From positions 620,001 through 684,000 of the forward strand of contig QUOL01000006.1 of the NCBI GenBank assembly GCA_009761415.1: a stretch of DNA of 64,000 nucleotides, read 5' to 3'. Shown piece after piece: positions 56,099 to 64,000 of the stretch. The notes under the pieces were generated by a model that ran no database searches, was not told where the DNA came from, and was given only the letters and a program-made list of their open reading frames with translations. Every line of letters begins with the position of its first letter. Positions within the stretch are counted from its first letter, which is position 1. This DNA is from Sarcomyxa edulis (lineage: Eukaryota; Basidiomycota; Agaricomycetes; Agaricales; Mycenaceae). Position numbers and translations under genes: made by a program.

Positions 56099-57161
56099 TG
56101 CGGTAAAATATGCGTTCTCCAATGGGTAGAATTAGGATAAAAACGATCGCAGGATGAGAGGGATACGATGTGAACTTATGCTATCGACGTGGGAGACCTG
56201 GAAGTTTCTTTCATCGAGTCTCGGCCTGTTCTAGCTTCTCACATGGGTGCTTCTAGCTATGTAAATGGCGTCCATCGACCCCGAATCGATCGAGCGTTCT
56301 TGCTTGAGGAGTTCGAAGACGTCTCAAAGTAACGGGAATCGGGGTCATGGGGAAATGTATACGTCACGTGTCACGTGTCACGGTCTTTGGTCCGAATTTT
56401 GACTTTCGGAGTGGTAGTCAGAGGGCTATTTGACAAAGATCTCAATCGGGACGACTGCAACACTGGGATAGCATGAAAATCTGCAAGAGACCATCATTAA
56501 CACAAGAGAGCTAATAGAACGCGTCTGAGAACTAAGTAAGAACTGACCAGGGGTGTCATAACGTCTGGGGAACGTGCTCGCGGGACGAGCGGGTCCATAT
56601 TAAATGGGATCAGCTGGGGAAGGTTCGGGAATAGAGAGAGGGCCGGGTCCGCTGGGACGAGCCCCAGTTCGAGATATCTTGATCGACGCGTCCCGATCAC
56701 ATGCACGTTATATTGTAAGGACGCGACGCGTCCGTTACATAAGACCTCTTCTGCTTCCGCTGGGGGACGAGCCACTCACTAAAACTAAACGGGTTAGAAC
56801 ACAGGCATAGCTGTATAAGGCCTGCCTACCGGGTTACCTGCACCATAAAGACAACGGCGACAGCTCTCGAAGTGGTCCTAGCACAATCGTTGTTTCTCGG
56901 AATTTCAAAATCCGCCCATTTCTTTGTTCTCCGACAGACGCCAAACCCTCATAAACACGCTTGGACTCTTCGCCACTCCTCCACTCCTCAATTCTCTCTC
57001 ACTCTCTCACTCCCACTCCCATCTACACATCGATCTTGCTACAAACCGTCGTGAACACCCTACATCGACATATCAGCACTCATCCTCAACCCACTCGATA
57101 CTTTCGCACTTCCTTCCACTTCTACTCGTACTCAAAGCTACCTGCCACCCCCAATCTTACA
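56099..57161. other. Intergenic: SDR 3 promoter and start of right duplication arm
   Basis: From about 56680 the sequence matches (inverted) the DNA around 19930-19990. A direct repeat CACGTGTCACGTGTCACG lies near 56363-56380. The last 280 bases are the promoter of the duplicated gene, matching 19490-19810. No separate gene supported. Confidence 0.5.
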
Positions 57162-58737
57162 ATGTCCACAAGTCGCGAACATCTCGGAAGACTCGAAGTC
57201 GGAGACTCACCAGAAGTAATCGTAAGCTCATATTTCCATCGCCACTCCTGATACTCCATAGATACTGAATCGTCGTTGTACTAGCCGAATAGCACCAAGC
57301 CCAAGGCTAACAAAACCTCCATCGTCGCCGATAAGTACGTCGATCGCCACTCATGTACATGTTCCTCTATCAATTCTATCAGTAGCCACGAACTCAAAGA
57401 AAACAAGAGTGGCTCGTCGAAGCCCACGGCTGACGTAGCTCGACGGAGTTCACGTATCGCAAAGGGACCCAAGTCCAAGGCATCGAAAGCTGTTGTTGGA
57501 GCTGCCAAAAATTCCATAGCTGGTACCGCGTCTGTTGACGATCCTCTGCCTGGTCAGTAGTCGTTATATCTGTTGATTATCATCATGACTCACATCGTTC
57601 ATCGCTCGTAGCTGCCCCGAAGGCACAAAAGACAAAGGTTTTGACCGAGCCTAAGCAACAGCTGGAGGCTCAAACTCGTCAGTGGACTCGAATATGCTAT
57701 ATCCCACTGATACTCACTCACATCGTTCATCTTCTATATAGCTGCTCCAGCGACGCATCTAACGAAGCTGAAGCCCAAGACACAGCTGAAGGCTCAAACT
57801 CGTCAGTGGAATCAAGTATGTCATACCCCGCTGTTACTTACATCGTTCATCTTCTACAGCTGCCTCCACGACGCGTCCAACGAAGACACTACCAAAACCA
57901 AGGGCACAAACCAAGGCAAAAGTCGAGGCAGTTAAGCCTGCGACCAAGACGACGCGTCGCAAAACGACGGCAAAAGTCCCCGTCCCCGAAGACGTTGCAC
58001 CCACGAGCAAGAGACCCCTTTTCGACGTCGAGTTCGAGCAGATCAATAGGAGCGTTGTTCCCATCCAGGATACACTGCATGATATCTACGAGTGGTTGGA
58101 CGACACGACGCGCCCGCCTCGCAACACCTTGATCCAAGATATCGACTCCGGGCTGAGGGAACTCGAAAAGATACGGGACCTGGTACAGGCGGTGATGACT
58201 ACTTGGGAAAAACCGGTGCCTGAGGATCTATATCCAGGCCGTAACCCTGCAAAGAAGACGCTGACGATCACAAACGAACCCAAAAAGCGTCCCAGAGATG
58301 AGGACAACGACAGCACGGAAGACGACGAACGGCATCAACCGCGCAAGAGGTTGGATACTCCGGAACCCCAGGACGCCCTCGGTCATGGGCAATCGTCGAC
58401 GTCTGTGGGACGTAAACGCGAGATGGAGGGGGAAGAGTCAGAAGGGATGCACGAGGGACGTGATCCCAAACATTTCCGCAACGACGACGGCCGCAGCGGT
58501 TGGAAAGGGAAAGGGAAAGAAACGACGGCTCACAGAGACTTCCCCGAGGAAAGATCAGCTCCCCGGCAAGAGCAAAACGGTCTATTTCTTCTCCTAGACG
58601 CCATACGGATACTCTCGACGCAGCCTCCTACAACCGAACACGCCGCCTCCGATTCTCTTGTTGCCCCCCCAACCACACCCCACACACCCAAAGGTGGTAT
58701 TCTACAACACCACCATAGCACTCACCAGACATCGTAG
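57162..58737 (+). CDS. Basic, probably nuclear protein of unknown function, right copy
   Basis: Six exons (57162-57221, 57285-57334, 57383-57552, 57612-57677, 57742-57801, 57860-58737) give 427 residues in phase. The order is: MSTSREHLGRLEVGDSPEVI; Lys/Ser-rich RRSSRIAKGPKSKASK; two short exons that are diverged repeats of each other (EPKQQLEAQT against KPKTQLKAQT); a basic block TTRRKTTAKV; an ordered block FDVEFEQINRSVVPIQDTLH with YEWLDDTTRPP and LRELEKIRDLVQAVMTTWEK; then a charged disordered tail with KKRPRDEDND and GLFLLLDAIRIL, ending HHHSTHQTS. Basic clusters suggest the nucleus. No family recognised. Confidence 0.7.
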
Positions 58738-59745
58738 GACGCGATCGCAGCAGAGATAGATGAAGCAGAGATAAGATCCGAGCAAGTCGCCTGGTCGACT
58801 TCCATTTGCCGTTCCGAGTCTGTCCCGCCCTAAACCAGCCCAGTTCAAGCTCAGGCTCGACTCATCCTCCCGACTGCCTTGCACCCAACGTATTCAGCAG
58901 AATAGCCTGAGAATAGCCATCTTGATCCATCGTTTCGAAAATTATACCCACTTTCGCGTGTGGAAGACCACTTATATCCTCGTCCGCTCTCGGATCATCT
59001 AGAACTCCAGCATATCTCTTTCTCTGTACGATAACTCTTCTCTCTCTCATCCTGCTTTTCTTTTCTTCTTGATCACTTCTACCACTTCCCTGAATTCTCA
59101 TGACCATAGTTCCTTATCCATCCACGATCCCATCAGAAACTCCACCCATCCCATTCCCAACTCCCCACATCGCCCCTACACCCTACTCCATTTCAACTAC
59201 TTTCCCTATCCCACTCCGTTTGTTTAGATTTCTTTCTTTGCATCATTCCATTCTATCACTTATGATTGTCTACACCAGTAGACTAGTCAAGGATATACAC
59301 AATTGATTCACGATTCACGAACAATGGGAAGAACGACGAGATCTTGCGGTGAGTTGGTCATTTGGCTGCAGCTACAGTCCGACACCTGTCCGAATCGACT
59401 CCGAATCAAACGCGACTTGCGCTCAAGCGCTCAGTGCACCGACCCATCTACGAACAACATTCTATGGACACCTTTCCAATGCTCGGTTAATGCACTTCAA
59501 ACTGCACAAGTAAATAGTATCTATAACGAGCCTTGATATCTCATACAGGACATTGATGTCGTCGATGCATCAGTATCGGAATAGGCAACCTCACCGAAAC
59601 CAGATATCAATTTCGGTGTCCATACAGAACCTCGTCCCAACGAACGTTCGGTTTGAGAAGCTCTGACTCTCTACAATGTTTGAAAACGATCCGTAAGTGT
59701 CTTCATGTTTACATTACCTCATACTACTAACGTTCATCTACAGAT
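58738..59745. other. 3' flank of duplicated gene and decayed small gene
   Basis: Aligns with 17100-17973 of the left arm on the opposite strand. It includes an open minus-strand frame (58862-59107) also present in the left arm, and the interrupted HRPIYEQ-type exon. No intact gene supported. Confidence 0.5.
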
Positions 59746-59789
59746 CTGTTCCTTGTTTGGAGGTTCTAGAACCTCCAAACAAGGAACAG
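59746..59789. repeat. Perfect 44-bp palindrome
   Basis: Arms of 21 bases (CTGTTCCTTGTTTGGAGGTTC and its exact complement in reverse) around a central TA. It is uninterrupted and could form a cruciform or a transcript hairpin. The symmetry stops exactly at 59745/59790. Confidence 0.95.
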
Positions 59790-60525
59790 CTCCTGACCCC
59801 ACGTCTGTCCTGATTCACCCGCATCTACTCGCTTCGTGCTACTAGGGGAGGTCAAAGCTCACGATGACAGTGCAAACCTGGAGATCATAATCTCTCGTCC
59901 TCTTTCGATTCTCCTACTTTTCCTCTCCTCTCTCATCATGATTCCCTTCTATCCTACAGCTGCTTCTCTCGTCTTTCTTATATCGACTCATTGTTTCCTG
60001 TCCTTCTACCCACCCGGGCCACCCATGCGCCTCCTCCTCCTTTGATCCTTGCTTATCAAACTTCTCTTTGACTGCTCTGACTCTTTACCACCACATTTCC
60101 CTATCTGTCCAGTCTACCCATCGGAACTCCGTCCATCCCATTCCCGGCCTCCCCTCAACCACCTACCTCCAATGTAGTCGCTCTATTCTCCATAGAGTCT
60201 CCTTGTTTCCTGCATTCTGTCACGAATGATGACAATTGAAGCTGTCAGGATCTTTGGTCACGAGAAACAACAATTGAATGCTACGCGTCAACGGGAAGTT
60301 CAACTTACCTGTGGCGGCCATATGAGTCTGCTGCTCAAAGTGGTCTCTAGGTTTAGGCTCGTAAAGGCACAAAACCGTGAACGGACTCAGGTCAAGTTGA
60401 GCGAAGGACTATTGAAATACACATCTATTTGATACACGTAGTACATAGCTTAGAGTCGAATCATATGGCTCGGACTATGGGGAACCCTGTCTCGTTATCG
60501 TGCTCTTTTGCGGACACTGGGTCTG
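59790..60525. other. Intergenic, CT-rich
   Basis: Pyrimidine-rich DNA at 59890-60190 (TCCTCTCC and CCCATTCCC motifs). Short frames at 59836-60045 and 60226-60432 have no family motif. Homology to the left arm fades by about 59890. Confidence 0.45.
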
Positions 60526-62529
60526 TCAAGGAGTAGATGTGAGGATCGCGACAGACACATATATCAATTTGTACAAACCCGCTGACTGAATACTTGGTCG
60601 GCTCAGAGCATCATGGGTTTCTCCGGTGCGAGTTGAATGGGATTCGAGGTGAAGGGAAATTCCAGTGGTCTGCGCGGGCATCGTACTGAACGATATCGTG
60701 TCGTCTATGATATTGTCCTCTGCCTCAGCGCGTCGACTTCGGCTGTTGAGTCTGTAATAATCCAAGAAGATGAGAATAGGGCCTTGGGGGCTTCAAAAAA
60801 GGACTGACGTCGCAAGTAAGGAGTTGGTGTAGACTACGATGCATAAAGTCACTGGATGGGTAACGGTGAATACGGGACTGTACTTACGTTTTCCGACGAT
60901 GAGATGAAATGCCACAAACCACAATTTATCCGGCATTGCGACCCACTATAATGACGAACAGGTTTCTTCAAGCAGTCCAAAACTACGAGAACTGGTACGT
61001 ACTGTGACCAAATCTAGGATTTCGAACAAACTACGGAGAAGGGTCAGAAATCAGCACCTGGTAACAGATAGAGGCACCCGCTTACCCTGTAATAATCACT
61101 GTATTCACGGTCCATATGATGAGGTTGTTGATTAGTGACTTCGTCCTGGTACGAATTGGGACTGTGTCAGCAAAGACTGGCAGCAGAAATGACGATTGAT
61201 GGAGTACTTCTTGAATTCCGCAAGCTTCTTGGTTTTATACAGATAATAAACCAAGCCAGAGGTCGTCAAGATATCAGCAAGTACCGCACATCCAAATTGG
61301 ACGCTCAGCGCAGCCTGCAATAGACACTGTCACACGAAGTATTGACCAAGGTAATAAGGGTGGCCGTACCAGATAACGTGGGAGCTCGGCGAATCGCTTG
61401 AGAATGAACCTGCTCCGATATTATGAGCAGCGCGGAAAATTAATATCATCGTGAGTACTCACGTTAGTGCGCACATGCCTGTATGTGTCAAATTAACAAC
61501 GCGTATATCGGGGTGAGAATATGTATATGGAAGTTGCTTACCGATTCCGAGACCTTCGAACGAAGCTTCGATTAGAACTTGAGGAACAGCAGAAGACGGA
61601 AAGCGGACATACCGAGTTGAGCTAGTGATAAAAGACACTGCGGTCTCTTGTGAGCTCACAGTGATGAAAGGCACGGATAGAACTTACGATCGATCCAACC
61701 AAGATTTTGTTTTTGCCACTCACTGGGAGCAAGTTAGGAGACGGATGGAATGGCTGGAGAAGTACTTACTTCTCCAAAGTCGCGCTGCGAAACAGCTGGA
61801 CAAAATTAGGAAGGAGATGAGTAAGTATAAGTAGACTGATAAGCCAAACACACCTTCGCACGAGAAATGTTATCAAAACCTTCGGACCCGCCACAAAGGA
61901 AGGATTGGTCAGAAAAGGGGAGCATACTAATAGAAGCCACATGATTCTTACGGTCACGCCTACTTCCACCTTCCAAGACGAATTGTTAGTTACCACGGAA
62001 GCTCTTCGAGTGTAGTAGTAATTTGAATGCTCACATTCAGACTCCTAAATACGCGATCAGGACCAATCATCACGCGTCGTAGAGCCCGTGATGTGGACGT
62101 ACCATATTGAAAACTCCAGTACATCGGGTTTCCCGTAGTTCGATATCAGGAAATGATACAGACAGTGTGCCGTCAGAATGACCTGTAATGTGTCAAGGAA
62201 ACTGCTCGAATCCGCGTCAGGTTTCATGGCGGGAATGGACGGAATAAAGGGACAGACAACAGGATGCCAATCTGGGGGAATCGCTTTGTTATGTACAGTC
62301 CAAATAGTCTGAAGTCAAGATGCTCACAAGGGCTTTCAACATAGCATGCTCGTGGGACGGGTAGTTCTGACTGTAACGATAGACCTGAAAAATGACTATC
62401 CCGTACAGTCTGTGGGGATTATACGTGAAGCAGTTCAACGATCACGTAGAACAGAATGTGTACATACATAGCGTCGACGGTAAACCCGATAAACATGGCA
62501 CCCATACTTCCATTGAGCGACTCCGCCAT
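60526..62529 (-). CDS. DUF6534-family multi-pass membrane protein
   Basis: Start 62529 (MAESLNGSMGAMFIGFTVDA). Many short exons follow the Agaricomycete DUF6534 plan: VYRYSQNYPSHEHAMLKAL, VILTAHCLYHFLISNYGKPD, SWKVEVGVTVRIMWLL-type segment near 61930-61990, LSVQFGCAVLADILTTSGLV with YYLYKTKKLAEFKK, TKSLINNLIIWTVNTVIIT, WVAMPDKLWFVAFHLIVGK, LYTNSLLAT and the cytoplasmic tail NSRSRRAEAEDNI that ends at 60526. About seven membrane helices are expected. The family is expanded in mushroom fungi and has no assigned function. Exon borders in the middle were not all resolved, so an inactivating change there cannot be excluded. Confidence 0.7.
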
Positions 62530-63489
62530 AGTTGTGGTCGTGGTGATATTTGAAGACCCTCAAGCGCAGAAACGAGACGAGACGAGGAAAGGGGACGATA
62601 TTATGTGGGGGAAATGTCTCGGGGGCAAGACTAAGGTGAGGGTAACAGCTTAGTGTCTATTTCGATCCCTTTGATGTCGCGCACGGTGTCAAACGGTTTG
62701 ATCCCATCCGTGTGCCCATCTGTAGACATGGTGGGAAGACTAAAAGCCGGCCAACTGTCGTTCCTATCTACATATGCTGCGAGATGGTCACGGTCCGGGT
62801 GATAATAGCGTTGATGCTTCGGGGAAAGCCGATATGGACATGGTATGAACTATCACGCGCACGTTTCGAGCCAGTGGCGACAAAAATTGATGCCATCTTG
62901 ACTTTCCGGAGAGAGGGTGGCATACAAGTTGTGGGTATTGCTTGAGTGACCGGTGTGCGTTTGTGCATACATGAAACACTAGATTTCTGCAATGAAATTC
63001 GTCGGTCGACATCAGTACACGAGAAGCTAACGCGACATACAATAATCTGACATTGAACAACCCTAGCTGGTTCGAACAGCTTGTGATGCCAAGTCCCCGT
63101 GGATTCGTAGAGAAAATCACAGAGTCGAGGAGACTTTGTCTACGCCCTAAGCATGATATATGATGAGGATACGAGTTCGCACGATTCTAGACTCCCTAGG
63201 CTGAGTTGCGTAGATAACCGAGTTGACGGTGAGATCAACTCGTGGACACCGATGCCATCGACGGAACGTCGTCGTCGGGACTCGGTGAAGACTCTGAAGA
63301 GTGAAGAGCACGCCGTGGCACGTGCCGGCCTGCTTGAGTTGCCTGTCACTGTGACGCGTCACGCCGCTCACGGCTTTCCTCAAGCTTTCCTACTTACTTA
63401 CATTCATGGACCTTGGATTTCGACCATACTAATCATCAAAAAAAGATTATAAGGAATAGGAAGCACTAGTGCCAGTGGACTACGCGCGG
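62530..63489. other. Divergent intergenic region before MCD4
   Basis: Open frames on both strands (e.g. 62712-62945, 62788-63120, 63153-63452) carry no recognised motif. It should contain the promoters of the DUF6534 gene and MCD4. Confidence 0.4.
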
Positions 63490-64000
63490 ATGTCTGTAAT
63501 GCACTCACGCAAGAATGGTCTATATAAATCTTTCGGCAATTCCAGATACAATGTTTCGAGACTACTAGCCACAGGATTGGTCTTTCATCTCGTATTCATA
63601 GTATCTGTGGTGCGTTATTATCTCACCGCTAGCTTTGATATATTCCAACATTCCCTAGTTCGATTGCTATTTCACAAGCCCTGTAGTAAAAGGTATGCAG
63701 AGTTACAGCATGGAGCGTCCGGAATCTAAACGTCTGGTTCTGATTGTTGGTGCGTAGCTCTACAACTTACTTGTTTCAATTCTCACTCCACAGTAATAGG
63801 CGACGGTTTACGTGCTGACTTGTTATTCGCGGTGAACGCTTTCAACGCAATGGTTCCGGATGCACCGGAGATTGTTGCACCTCATCTACGCGACATCGCT
63901 CTCTACCGAGGCGCGTTCGGGATCTCTCATACGAGGGTACCTACAGAGAGCCGACCTGGCCATGTAGCACTTATCGGTGAGTCTCTTTCATTCCTTGGCG
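63490..64000 (+). CDS. MCD4: GPI ethanolamine phosphate transferase 1 (Mcd4/PIG-N), 5' part
   Basis: Three exons before the window ends: 63490-63609, 63659-63749, 63794-63976, then a GTGAGT donor. The product begins with a short basic leader and the signal-anchor helix SRLLATGLVFHLVFIVSV, then FDCYFTSPVVKGMQSY, RPESKRLVLIVVIGDGLRAD with the metal-binding Asp of the phosphodiesterase-like domain, and RGAFGISHTRVPTESRPGHV carrying the conserved catalytic Thr region. Mcd4 adds phosphoethanolamine to the first mannose of GPI precursors in the ER lumen. The full protein should be near 900-1000 residues, so most lies outside. The start is provisional; an upstream exon or a shorter leader is possible. 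Confidence 0.85.

Larger units (their letters stand above)
56680..59890. repeat. Right arm of the inverted duplication
   Basis: Plus-strand counterpart of 16582-19990. It keeps the complete gene 57162-58737, its promoter, and the 3' flank with the open frame read at 17567-17851 in the left arm. The small downstream gene is decayed here: a TAA at 59488-59490 interrupts the HRPIYEQ-type exon. A 44-bp palindrome at 59746-59789 occupies the position where the left arm has unique sequence. Confidence 0.8.

Noticed and set aside
16582..59890. The inverted arms as terminal repeats of one giant mobile element
   Set aside because: The interval holds conserved housekeeping genes, no tyrosine recombinase or transposase was recognised, and no target-site duplication could be defined.

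Overview
The window looks like nuclear DNA of a mushroom-forming basidiomycete (Agaricomycete). Coding exons are short and split by GT-AG introns of about 50-60 bases. The protein families fit: heme-thiolate peroxidase, DUF6534 membrane protein, TKL-type kinase, SVOP-like MFS transporters, and a lineage-restricted F-box-like family. No prokaryotic operons, rRNA, tRNA or CRISPR were seen. Exon structures were worked out by hand from splice signals and reading-frame continuity; no alignment or transcript data were available.

Left part (1-20 kb). A heme-thiolate peroxidase lies at the left edge. It is followed by a dispersed array of six copies (one clearly broken) of an F-box-like gene family, all on the minus strand. 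An OTU deubiquitinase and an SVOP-like MFS transporter sit between the copies. At 16.6-20.0 kb lies one arm of an inverted duplication of about 3.3 kb carrying a gene for a basic, probably nuclear protein.

Middle part (20-47 kb). This holds a sugar transporter gene broken by a 5-bp tandem duplication, an orphan first exon of an amino-acid permease, a GNAT gene with an apparent frameshift, and then a block of conserved housekeeping genes: mitochondrial ATP synthase subunit b (ATP4), a mitochondrial-type RNA-binding protein, the coenzyme Q kinase-like COQ8, a glyoxylate/hydroxypyruvate reductase, and OPI3 of phosphatidylcholine synthesis. Next comes the most unusual gene: a continuous 15-exon frame of 987 codons joining a CDC24-like RhoGEF (CH, DH, PH) to a complete protein kinase domain. 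A second SVOP-like transporter and a second GNAT gene follow.

Right part (47-64 kb). Three paralogous short-chain dehydrogenases share one exon plan; the third has lost the catalytic serine. Between the first and second lies a disordered/coiled-coil protein gene whose seven introns are all phase 1. The other inverted-duplication arm (56.7-59.9 kb) includes a 44-bp perfect palindrome. A DUF6534 membrane protein and the 5' end of the GPI-anchor ethanolamine-phosphate transferase MCD4 close the window.

There is no biosynthetic cluster logic that I can defend. The dominant theme is a conserved core interleaved with duplicated and decaying families.
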